A DNA stretch of 8,899 bases from SG8-39 sp041558415 (GTDB lineage: Bacteria > Pseudomonadota > Gammaproteobacteria > Burkholderiales > SG8-39): the NCBI GenBank assembly GCA_041558415.1, contig JBFFEY010000096.1, positions 1 to 8,899 of the forward strand. The letters run 5' to 3'. Both the position numbers and the translations under genes were made by a program. This document shows positions 1 through 6,561 of this stretch, one piece after another. The notes beneath the pieces were generated by a model that ran no database searches, was not told the DNA's origin, and saw only the letters and a program-made list of their open reading frames with translations. Position 1 is the first letter of the stretch. Every line of letters begins with the position of its first letter.

Positions 1-29
1 CCCCCCCCCCCCCCGACCCCCTCCCCCCC
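1..29. repeat. C-homopolymer-rich tract at the window edge
   Basis: The first 29 bases are almost all C: a run of 14, then GA, a run of 5, a T, a run of 7, and a G at base 30. The tract lies about 45 bases upstream of the first likely start codon. It is either a real homopolymer in the upstream region of the transporter gene or an artefact at the end of an assembled contig (low-quality poly-G read ends appear as poly-C on the other strand). No coding potential is visible in it. Confidence 0.8.
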
Positions 30-62
30 GATAACACGGGTATCGCGAATCTTTTGCGCAGT

Positions 63-68
63 TATAGT
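63..68 (+). promoter_or_regulatory. Possible -10 box (TATAGT) of the ABC transporter gene
   Basis: TATAGT differs from the sigma-70 consensus TATAAT at one position, and it stands out in very GC-rich sequence. With normal spacing, transcription would begin at about base 75, which is the A of the first ATG. This would give a leaderless mRNA. No convincing -35 hexamer lies 16-18 bases upstream (around 39-46), and no extended -10 TG is present, so the call is weak. Confidence 0.3.
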
Positions 69-74
69 GCAGGG

Positions 75-1883
75 ATGGGTGTGTTCGATCCGCCGGGGCC
101 GGCGCGCGAGCGGCGCGGCGACTGGCGCCAGCTGGCGCGTCTGGCCCGCTTTCTGGTCCCGTACCGTCTGCGCGTGGCCGGCGCCGTGGTGGCGCTGCTC
201 ATTGCGGCGGCGAGCGTCCTGGCCCTCGGCCAGGGCCTGCGCCACGTCGTCGACCAGGGCTTCGGCAGCGGCGATCCGCGGCTGCTGAACGAGGCGCTCG
301 CGGCGCTGATCGCTGTGGCGGTGACGCTCGCCGTTGCGACCTACTTCCGCTTCTTCCTGATGATGACCACCGGCGAGCGGGTGGTGACCGATCTGCGCCG
401 CGCCGTGTTCGATCACATCATCGGCCTCGAGCCGGCCTTTTTCGAGGCCACGCGCACCGGCGAGGTCGTCTCGCGCCTCACTGCGGACGCCACCCTGCTG
501 CAGCAGGTGATCGGCTACGGCCTGTCGATGTTCGTGCGCAACTTCGTCATGATGGTCGGTGCCACCCTGATGCTGTTCGTGGTGAGCTGGAAGCTGGCGC
601 TGCTGGTGCTGCTTGGCGTGCCGGTGACGCTGGTGCCGATCCTGCTGCTCGGCCGGCGCGTGCGGCGGCTGTCGCGCGACAACCAGGACCGGGTCGCTGA
701 CGTCTCGGCCTACGTCGACGAGGCGGTGCACGAGATCCGCACGGTGCAGGCGTACGTGCACGAAGCGCACGACCGCGCGGCCTTCGGCGCGCACGCCGAG
801 GCGGCCTATCGTGCAGGCGTCGCCCGCATCCGGCAGAAGGCGGTGCTCATCGCACTGGTGATGCTGATCGCCTTCAGCGCCGTCGGCGTAATCCTGTGGA
901 TCGGCGGCCATGACGTCCTCGCCGGGCGCTTCACCGCCGGCGAGCTGTCCGCATTCGTGTTTTACGCCTCGGTGGTGGCGATGGGCGCCGGCACCGTGTC
1001 CGAAGTGTGGGGCGAGCTGCAGCGCGCGGCCGGCGCGACCGAGCGCCTGCTCGAGCTGCTCGAGACGCCGCCGGCCATCGCTGCACCGCCGGCGCCAGTC
1101 GCGCCGCCGGCCGCGGTGCGCGGCGCGATCGTCTTCGACGCGGTACGCTTTGCCTACCCAGCGCGCCCCGGCGTGGCCGCGCTGGACGGCTTTTCGCTCG
1201 ACGTCGCACCGGGGGAATGCGTCGCCCTGGTCGGCCCTTCCGGTGCCGGCAAGTCGACGGTGTTCGCGCTGCTGCTGCGCTTTTACGACCCGCAATCCGG
1301 CAGCCTGCGCATCGACGGCAGGGCGCTGTCGGCGATGGATCCGCGGGGTCTGCGCAGTCTGATCGCGGTGGTGCCGCAGGAACCGGTGATCTTCGCCGCG
1401 AGCGTGCTGGAGAACGTACGCTACGGCCGGCCGCAGGCCGGCCGGGCCGAGGTGCTGCGTGCCTGCGAGCAGGCCTTCGCACTGGAATTCGTCGAGCGTC
1501 TGCCGCAGGGATTGGACACCCCGCTCGGCGAGCGCGGCGTGACGCTCTCGGGTGGACAGCGCCAGCGGCTGTCGATTGCGCGCGCCCTGCTCGCCGACCG
1601 ACCCATCCTGCTGCTCGACGAGGCGACCAGCGCGCTCGATGCCGAAAGCGAGCGCATGGTGCAGCAGGCGCTCGCCGCACTCGAGCGCGGGCGCACCACG
1701 CTGGTCATCGCGCATCGGCTGGCGACGGTGCGCGATGCGAACCGCATCGTGGTCATGGATCAGGGCGCAATCGTCGCGCAGGGCACGCATGCGGCGCTGC
1801 TGCAGGAAGGCGGTCTCTACGCCAGTCTCGCAAAACTGCAATTTCTTGGCGACGAAGGCGCGCGTTTCGAACGCGCGGCCTGA
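75..1883 (+). CDS. ABCB/MsbA-type ABC transporter, fused permease and ATPase
   Basis: This is a half-transporter that would work as a homodimer in the inner membrane and export a hydrophobic or amphipathic substrate; the substrate cannot be read from the sequence. Counting from the ATG at 75 (602 aa), about six membrane helices lie at residues 34-55, 78-96, 156-173, 176-193, 258-278 and 290-308. A Pro/Ala-rich linker (about 332-347) leads to the nucleotide-binding domain. That domain is complete: A-loop Tyr in FAYPARPG, Walker A GPSGAGKST (387-395), Q-loop PQEP (Gln435), signature LSGGQ (491-495), Walker B ILLLDE (511-516), SALD D-loop and switch His547. The length is normal for the family. 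The start is uncertain. ATG 75 has AGGG directly against it and no proper ribosome site. GTG 81 has AGGGA at 71-75 with good spacing. TTG 54 would add 7 residues but lacks a ribosome site. The gene is probably transcribed separately from pntA, 72 bases downstream. It resembles MsbA, but lipid A export is not implied. Confidence 0.93.
   Translation: MGVFDPPGPARERRGDWRQLARLARFLVPYRLRVAGAVVALLIAAASVLALGQGLRHVVDQGFGSGDPRLLNEALAALIAVAVTLAVATYFRFFLMMTTGERVVTDLRRAVFDHIIGLEPAFFEATRTGEVVSRLTADATLLQQVIGYGLSMFVRNFVMMVGATLMLFVVSWKLALLVLLGVPVTLVPILLLGRRVRRLSRDNQDRVADVSAYVDEAVHEIRTVQAYVHEAHDRAAFGAHAEAAYRAGVARIRQKAVLIALVMLIAFSAVGVILWIGGHDVLAGRFTAGELSAFVFYASVVAMGAGTVSEVWGELQRAAGATERLLELLETPPAIAAPPAPVAPPAAVRGAIVFDAVRFAYPARPGVAALDGFSLDVAPGECVALVGPSGAGKSTVFALLLRFYDPQSGSLRIDGRALSAMDPRGLRSLIAVVPQEPVIFAASVLENVRYGRPQAGRAEVLRACEQAFALEFVERLPQGLDTPLGERGVTLSGGQRQRLSIARALLADRPILLLDEATSALDAESERMVQQALAALERGRTTLVIAHRLATVRDANRIVVMDQGAIVAQGTHAALLQEGGLYASLAKLQFLGDEGARFERAA
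1859..1877 (+). terminator. Inverted repeat at the end of the ABC transporter gene, possible weak terminator or 3' stabiliser
   Basis: CGCGCGTT (1859-1866) and AACGCGCG (1870-1877) form a perfect 8-base-pair stem with a TCG loop, overlapping the last codons before the TGA at 1881-1883. No T-run follows, so it does not meet the usual rule for an intrinsic terminator. It could slow or stabilise the 3' end, or arise by chance from the GC-rich codons. Confidence 0.25.
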
Positions 1884-1892
1884 CGGCAGAGG

Positions 1893-1898
1893 TATCAT
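1893..1898 (+). promoter_or_regulatory. Possible -10 box (TATCAT) of the pnt operon
   Basis: TATCAT matches TATAAT at five of six positions and lies in the only non-coding gap before pntA. It predicts a start near base 1905 and a leader of about 50 bases. No clear -35 element is present at 16-18 bases spacing; the nearest T-rich candidate (TTTCGA, 1865-1870) is about 22 bases away, which is too far. An activator could compensate, or pntA may be read from the upstream gene. Confidence 0.25.
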
Positions 1899-1918
1899 TG
1901 GCCACCGCCCGGCCAGTG
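1896..1918 (+). other. Inverted repeat in the leader before pntA
   Basis: CATTGGCC (1896-1903) can pair with GGCCAGTG (1911-1918), giving eight pairs including one G-U around a 7-base loop. It partly overlaps the possible -10 box, so in a transcript starting near 1905 the left arm would be missing. The stem can form only in read-through RNA from the ABC transporter gene. No T-run follows. Its function is unknown. Confidence 0.3.
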
Positions 1919-1944
1919 CCGGATCGCGTCATCCAACAATTCAC

Positions 1945-1951
1945 AGGGGAG
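1945..1951 (+). promoter_or_regulatory. Ribosome binding site of pntA
   Basis: AGGGGAG, a strong match to the anti-Shine-Dalgarno complement, ends 4 bases before the ATG at 1956. It is the clearest ribosome site in the window and fixes the pntA start. Confidence 0.75.
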
Positions 1952-1955
1952 ACTG

Positions 1956-3542
1956 ATGTCTCAGGTCATAGGCGTGCCGCGCGAGACGGCTGCGGGCGAA
2001 AAGCGCGTGGCGACGGTGCCGGAGGTCGTTGAGAAACTGATGAAGCTCGGCTTCGAGGTGGCCGTGGAATCGGGTGCTGGCGAGGCGTCGAACTTCGGGG
2101 ACGAGGACTACCGTGCCGCGGGTGCGAAGATCGTGGACGGTGCAGCGACGCTGTGGGCGGCCTGCGACATCGTGTTCAAGGTGCGCGCGCCGACGGCTGA
2201 AGAAGTCGGCCTGATGCACGAGGGCCAGACGCTGATCGGCTTCATCTGGCCGGCGCAGAACCCCGAATTGATGCAGCAGCTTGCCGCCAGGAAGGTGACC
2301 GTGCTCGCCATCGACTCGCTGCCGCGCATGCTGAGCCGCGCGCAGAAGATGGATGCGCTGACTTCGATGGCCGGCATCTCCGGCTACCGCGCCGTCATCG
2401 AGGCCGCCAACGCTTTCGGCCGCTTCCTCACCGGCCAGGTAACCGCGGCCGGAAAGATCCCGCCGGCCAAGGTCTTCATCGCCGGTGCCGGCGTTGCGGG
2501 CCTGGCCGCGATCGGCACCGCCGTTGGACTGGGCGCCATCGTGCGTGCCAACGACACGCGTGCCGAAGTGGCTGACCAGGTGGTGTCGATGGGTGGCGAA
2601 TTCGTGAAGGTCGATTATGAGGAAGAGGGGGCCGGTGGGGGCGGCTACGCCAAGGTGATGAGCGAGGGTTTTCAGCAGGCCCAGCGCGAGATGTACGCAA
2701 AGCAGGCGAAGGAGGTGGACATCATCATCACCACTGCGCTGATCCCCGGCAAGCCGGCGCCGCGGCTGATCACCGCCGACATGGTGAAGAGCATGAAGCC
2801 GGGGAGCGTCATCGTCGACATGGCCGCGGAACAAGGCGGCAACTGCGAGCTGACCGAGCCGGGCAAGGCCGTGGTCAAGCACGGCGTCACCATCATCGGT
2901 TACACCGACCTGCCCAGTCGCCTCGCGAAGCAGTCCTCGACATTGTATTCGAGCAACCTCTTCCGGCTCACCGAGGAACTGTGCAAGACGAAGGACGGCG
3001 TGATCGATGTCAACATGGAAGACGACGCCATCCGCGGCCTGACGGTCATCAAGGAGGGCAGCATTACCTGGCCGCCACCGCCGCCTAAGCTGCCCGCCGC
3101 GCCGGCGGCGAAGCCGGCGGCCAAGGCGCCGCCCGCTGCGGCCAAGGGGCACGGCCACGGGGGCGGCGGCCCGATGTCCGCCAAGGCCACGGCGGTTGTC
3201 TTTCTGGCGGGCGCGGCCCTGTTCTGGTTCATCGGCGCCTACGCGCCGCCGGCCTTTCTCGCGCACTTCACCGTGTTCGTGCTGGCCTGCTTCATCGGCT
3301 ACATGGTGATCTGGAACGTCACGCCGGCGCTGCACACGCCGCTGATGAGCGTCACCAACGCGATCAGCAGCATCATCGCGGTCGGCGCGCTGGTGCAGAT
3401 CGCGCCGCCGGTGACCGACGTCTCCGGGCGGCCGACGGGCTGGATCGTGACGCTCGCGGTCATCAGCATCGCGCTCGTCGCGATCAACATGTTCGGTGGC
3501 TTCGCGGTGACGCGGCGCATGCTGGAAATGTTCCGCAAGTAA
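1956..3542 (+). CDS. pntA: NAD(P) transhydrogenase subunit alpha (proton-translocating)
   Basis: This subunit carries the NAD(H)-binding domain of the membrane transhydrogenase. Together with PntB it couples proton entry to hydride transfer from NADH to NADP+, supplying NADPH. Residues 4-140 are the N-terminal alanine dehydrogenase/PNT domain. The hallmark segment around SRAQKMDALTSMAGISGYRA lies at 127-146. The Rossmann glycine motif GAGVAG is at 177-182, and IGYTDLPSRLAKQSS at 314-328. A Pro/Ala-rich linker with PAAK repeats and GHGHGGGGP (about 373-406) follows. About four membrane helices complete the protein (roughly 411-428, 433-455, 464-482 and 496-516). At 528 aa it resembles the fused E. 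coli-type PntA (about 510 aa) rather than the split PntAA/PntAB of many alphaproteobacteria, and the extra length lies in the linker. A strong ribosome site supports the ATG start. pntB follows 9 bases after the stop. Confidence 0.97.
   Translation: MSQVIGVPRETAAGEKRVATVPEVVEKLMKLGFEVAVESGAGEASNFGDEDYRAAGAKIVDGAATLWAACDIVFKVRAPTAEEVGLMHEGQTLIGFIWPAQNPELMQQLAARKVTVLAIDSLPRMLSRAQKMDALTSMAGISGYRAVIEAANAFGRFLTGQVTAAGKIPPAKVFIAGAGVAGLAAIGTAVGLGAIVRANDTRAEVADQVVSMGGEFVKVDYEEEGAGGGGYAKVMSEGFQQAQREMYAKQAKEVDIIITTALIPGKPAPRLITADMVKSMKPGSVIVDMAAEQGGNCELTEPGKAVVKHGVTIIGYTDLPSRLAKQSSTLYSSNLFRLTEELCKTKDGVIDVNMEDDAIRGLTVIKEGSITWPPPPPKLPAAPAAKPAAKAPPAAAKGHGHGGGGPMSAKATAVVFLAGAALFWFIGAYAPPAFLAHFTVFVLACFIGYMVIWNVTPALHTPLMSVTNAISSIIAVGALVQIAPPVTDVSGRPTGWIVTLAVISIALVAINMFGGFAVTRRMLEMFRK
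3072..3173 (+). repeat. Low-complexity Pro/Ala/Gly/His linker region inside pntA
   Basis: Codons 373-406 encode five prolines, PAAK-type repeats and a GHGHGGGGP end. At DNA level GCCGGCGG occurs at 3101-3108 and again at 3113-3120, a 12-base period. The region joins the soluble NAD domain to the membrane part. It ends exactly before Met407 (ATG at 3174), close to where separate PntAB subunits begin in organisms with a split alpha subunit. Confidence 0.7.
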
Positions 3543-3551
3543 GGGAGACGA

Positions 3552-4967
3552 ATGATGTCCGCAACACTCGTAACCGTCTCCTACGTCGGCGCCGCGATCC
3601 TGTTCATCCTGAGCCTCGGCGGTCTCTCGCATCCCGAGACCTCGCGGCGCGGCAACATCTTCGGCATCGTCGGCATGGTCATCGCGGTGATCGCGACGGT
3701 CGCCGGACCGAACGTCACCGCCTCCGGCTATCCCTGGATCATCGCCGCCATGGTCGTGGGCGCGACGGTCGGCCTCTATGCGGCGCGCATCGTCAAAATG
3801 ACGCAGATGCCCGAGCTGGTCGCGCTGATGCACAGCCTGGTCGGCCTGGCGGCGGTGCTGGTCGGCTTCGCCAACTACATCGATCCGGCGGCCGCCGGGC
3901 ACTACCAAGGAGCCGAGAAGACGATCCACGAGATCGAGATCTACATCGGCATCCTGATTGGCGCCGTGACCTTCTCCGGCTCGGTGATCGCGTTCGGCAA
4001 GCTCTCGGCCAAGATCAGCGGCAAGCCCATGCTGCTGCCGGCGCGCCACTGGCTCAACCTGATCGGACTGCTGATCGTGATCTGGTTCGGGGCCCGCTTC
4101 GTCGGCGCGCCGTCCGTTTCGGCGGGGATGTTTCCGCTCCTCGTGATGACCGTCATCGCGCTGCTGTTCGGCGTTCACATGGTGATGGCGATCGGGGGCG
4201 CCGACATGCCGGTGGTGGTGTCGATGCTCAACAGCTATTCGGGGTGGGCCGCCGCCGCCACCGGCTTCATGCTGTCGAACGACCTGCTGATCGTGACGGG
4301 CGCGCTGGTCGGCTCGAGCGGCGCGATCCTGTCCTACATCATGTGCCGGGCGATGAACCGGCGCTTCCTTGCCGTGATTGCGGGCGGCTTCGGTACCGAG
4401 GGCGGGGCACCGGCGGCCGGCGGCGGCGAGGCGGCGGGCGAAGTGTTTCCGATCCAGGCGCCCGAGACGGCCGAGCTGCTGCGCAACGCGAAGAACGTCA
4501 TCATCGTGCCAGGCTACGGCATGGCGGTGGCGCAGGCCCAGCACACCGTCTACGAGATCACCAAACAGCTGCGTGACAGCGGGGTGAACGTGCGCTTCGG
4601 CATTCACCCTGTGGCCGGCCGCATGCCGGGCCACATGAACGTGCTGCTCGCGGAAGCGAAGTTGCCCTACGACATCGTGCTGGAGATGGACGAGATCAAC
4701 GAGGACTTCCCGGACACCGACGTGGCGATGGTGATCGGCGCCAACGACATCGTGAATCCGGCGGCGCAGGAAGACCCCGCCAGCCCGATCGCCGGCATGC
4801 CGGTGCTGGAGGTCTGGCATGCGAAGACCTCGGTGGTGATGAAGCGCAGCATGGCCTCGGGTTATGCGGGCGTCGACAACCCGCTCTTCTACAAGGAGAA
4901 CAACCGCATGCTGTTCGGCGATGCGAAGAAGATGCTGGACGAGGTGCTCGTCGCGCTGAAAGGCTGA
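3552..4967 (+). CDS. pntB: NAD(P) transhydrogenase subunit beta
   Basis: This integral-membrane subunit carries most of the proton channel and the cytoplasmic NADP(H)-binding domain. It partners with PntA in the inner membrane. Residues 1-275 hold about eight or nine membrane helices. His94 in ALMHSLVGLAAVLVG corresponds to the E. coli beta-His91 that is important for proton coupling. The conserved ADMPVVVSMLNSYSGW segment is at 218-232. A Gly/Ala-rich hinge (about 278-297) leads to the NADPH domain, with GYGMAVAQAQ (321-330), GANDIVNPAA (396-405) and KRSMASGYAG (431-440). All family landmarks are present and its 471 aa are normal (E. coli about 462). GGGAGA at 3543-3548 is the ribosome site. 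A second ATG follows immediately at 3555, so the protein could start one residue later. The 9-base gap from pntA indicates a shared transcript. Confidence 0.97.
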   Translation: MMSATLVTVSYVGAAILFILSLGGLSHPETSRRGNIFGIVGMVIAVIATVAGPNVTASGYPWIIAAMVVGATVGLYAARIVKMTQMPELVALMHSLVGLAAVLVGFANYIDPAAAGHYQGAEKTIHEIEIYIGILIGAVTFSGSVIAFGKLSAKISGKPMLLPARHWLNLIGLLIVIWFGARFVGAPSVSAGMFPLLVMTVIALLFGVHMVMAIGGADMPVVVSMLNSYSGWAAAATGFMLSNDLLIVTGALVGSSGAILSYIMCRAMNRRFLAVIAGGFGTEGGAPAAGGGEAAGEVFPIQAPETAELLRNAKNVIIVPGYGMAVAQAQHTVYEITKQLRDSGVNVRFGIHPVAGRMPGHMNVLLAEAKLPYDIVLEMDEINEDFPDTDVAMVIGANDIVNPAAQEDPASPIAGMPVLEVWHAKTSVVMKRSMASGYAGVDNPLFYKENNRMLFGDAKKMLDEVLVALKG

Positions 4968-4971
4968 GCCG

Positions 4972-5622
4972 GTGGCCGCCCGCGAGCGCATCCTGCAGCG
5001 CATCCGCCGTGCCCAGGGCCGCGGCGGGGGCGCACCGTCGGCGGCCGAGCGCGAGGCGGTGGACAGCTACCTGCGCGGCCACCCGCGCGGCCCGCTGCCT
5101 GCGCTCGAGGGGCGCTGGATCGACCGTTTCTGCGACCGGGCGCGCGCGGCGACGAGCAGCTGGGACCGCGTGGTGCGGCTGGAGGATGCGCCGGCGGCCG
5201 TGCGGCGCTACCTCGATGCCCAGGACTTGCCGAAATCCGGCTGCGTCTGGCCGGATCTGGGTGGTCTTGACTGGGCCGGCGCGGGCTTGACTCTCGCTGC
5301 GCGCGCAGCGCAGGGCGACGACGCGCTGGGCGTGAGCGGTGCGTTCTGCGGCATTGCGGAGACCGGAACCCTGATGCTGGTCTCCGGGGCCGGTAGCCCG
5401 GCGAGCGTCAGCCTGCTGCCCGAAACGCACGTCGCCCTGCTGCCGGTGGCGCGCATCGTGGCGCACATGGAGGACGGCTGGGCGCTCGCCCGGCACGAAC
5501 TGCATACGCTGCCGCGCGCGGTGAATTTCATCTCTGGGCCGTCGCGCACTGCCGACATCGAGCAGACGCTCGTGCTCGGCGCGCACGGCCCCTATCGTGT
5601 GCATATCGTTCTGATAGGCTGA
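4972..5622 (+). CDS. lutC: LutC/YkgG-family LUD-domain protein
   Basis: The protein belongs to the LUD (lactate utilisation) domain family. In the LutABC system LutC is one of three proteins needed to oxidise L-lactate to pyruvate, where LutA and LutB carry the iron-sulfur clusters. The family signature is in the second half: GVSGAFCGIAETGTL (120-134), SLLPETHVALLPVARIV (147-163) and AVNFISGPSRTADIEQ (183-198), ending in GAHGPYRVHIVLIG. At 216 aa it is normal for LutC; there is no iron-sulfur motif and no membrane segment. The GTG start lies 4 bases after the pntB stop with only AAGG (4960-4963) as a possible ribosome site, which suggests translational coupling to pntB. No lutA or lutB is within the window, so the lactate role is uncertain; the family call is firm, the gene name less so. 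Confidence 0.88.
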   Translation: MAARERILQRIRRAQGRGGGAPSAAEREAVDSYLRGHPRGPLPALEGRWIDRFCDRARAATSSWDRVVRLEDAPAAVRRYLDAQDLPKSGCVWPDLGGLDWAGAGLTLAARAAQGDDALGVSGAFCGIAETGTLMLVSGAGSPASVSLLPETHVALLPVARIVAHMEDGWALARHELHTLPRAVNFISGPSRTADIEQTLVLGAHGPYRVHIVLIG

Positions 5623-5624
5623 TC

Positions 5625-5647
5625 GCCGGCGCGCGCCGCGGGCCGGC
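5625..5647 (+). other. Weak inverted repeat between lutC and the amidotransferase gene
   Basis: GCCGGC occurs at 5625-5630 and 5642-5647 and, being self-complementary, could form a 6-base-pair stem with an 11-base loop just after the lutC stop. There is no T-run. In sequence this GC-rich it may be chance; at most it marks a possible transcript boundary within the 54-base gap. Confidence 0.2.
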
Positions 5648-5676
5648 ACGCCGATGCCCGACGATCGCGGAACGAC

Positions 5677-6549
5677 ATGACGAGTTCGACCGACCGCACC
5701 CTGCGCTTCGAGCTGCTGCGCGATTCCGTCTCGGAAGGCGTGCGTGCGCTGCGCGAGCGCATCGCGCGCGGCATGCCGCAGGCGGTGCTGAAGATCGGCA
5801 TGTCGGCGCGCCTGTTTCATCCCCAGCCGGACGCGAAGGGGCTGCAGTCGAGGACGCTGCAGTACCTCGAGCAGTCGGCGGCCCACTGGATCATGTCGCG
5901 CAACGTGCTGGTGTTCATGGTGCCCACCGTCGACAAGGAAGGGCTCCTGCACCGCAGCGAGATGCGCGGCGCCGACTATGCGCGCGCGCTCGACGGGCTC
6001 GTGCTGCAAGGCGGTGCCGATGTGAGCCCGCTGACCTACGGCGAGGAACCGATGCAGCGCGCATGGGCCGGCGACCGGCTGCGCGACGTGTACGAGATCG
6101 AGCTGGTGCACGAATTCATCGACGCCGGCAAGCCGGTGCTCGGCATCTGTCGCGGGCTGCAGATCATCAATGTCGCCTTCGGCGGAACGCTCGTCCAGGA
6201 CATCGCCACGCAGGTCCCCGGCGCGCTGACGCACGTGACCGACGATTACGAGCGCAATGCCCATGAGATCTCCATCGTGCCCGGATCCGGCCTGGCGCGG
6301 CTCTACCCGGGCATCGAGCGCGCGCGCGTCAACTCGATTCACCATCAGTCGATCAAGACGCTGGGCCGCGGGCTGCTGACCGAGGCGCGCGCCGAGCCGG
6401 ATGGCGTGATCGAGGCCATTCGCCACACAGAAAAGCGCTACGTCTTCGCCACGCAGTGGCATCCGGAGTTTCATGCGTCGCGCAATGCGGAGTTGCTGGC
6501 GAGCGCGCCGATCCTGGACGAATTTCTGCAGGCCGCGGCCGAACGCTGA
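5677..6549 (+). CDS. Gamma-glutamyl-gamma-aminobutyrate hydrolase family protein (peptidase C26, class I glutamine amidotransferase fold)
   Basis: Proteins of this family cleave gamma-glutamyl amide bonds, as PuuD does in putrescine breakdown; the substrate here is unknown. The catalytic triad is visible: nucleophile Cys158 in LGICRGLQIIN, and His262 and Glu264 in QWHPEF. LVLQGGADVSPLTYGEE (108-124) and VNSIHHQSIK (218-227) also match the family. It has 290 aa, against about 254 in E. coli PuuD. The difference is an N-terminal stretch of about 35 residues before the domain starts at VLKIGMSARL. A later ATG at 5773 (residue 33) would remove most of it, but neither start has a clear ribosome site. 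The gene lies 54 bases after lutC and 12 bases before the antiporter gene. No other putrescine-pathway gene is present, so puuD is not assigned. The family call is firm; the start is less sure. Confidence 0.9.
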   Translation: MTSSTDRTLRFELLRDSVSEGVRALRERIARGMPQAVLKIGMSARLFHPQPDAKGLQSRTLQYLEQSAAHWIMSRNVLVFMVPTVDKEGLLHRSEMRGADYARALDGLVLQGGADVSPLTYGEEPMQRAWAGDRLRDVYEIELVHEFIDAGKPVLGICRGLQIINVAFGGTLVQDIATQVPGALTHVTDDYERNAHEISIVPGSGLARLYPGIERARVNSIHHQSIKTLGRGLLTEARAEPDGVIEAIRHTEKRYVFATQWHPEFHASRNAELLASAPILDEFLQAAAER

Positions 6550-6561
6550 GCGAGGCACACG

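Noticed and set aside
1007..2032. A 341-codon + strand frame overlapping the end of the ABC transporter and the start of pntA
   Set aside because: The ABC transporter frame holds the Walker and signature motifs there, and the alternative frame gives only Arg/Ala-rich low-complexity protein.
1941..5003. A 1020-codon open frame on the - strand
   Set aside because: It lies opposite pntA and pntB, whose products are unmistakable. Its translation is rich in His, Arg and Asp with no recognisable domain, as expected from the mirror frame of GC-rich codons.
5677..6549. Naming the gene puuD and inferring a putrescine pathway
   Set aside because: Only the fold and catalytic triad are visible. No puuA, puuB or puuC gene is nearby, so the substrate cannot be assigned.
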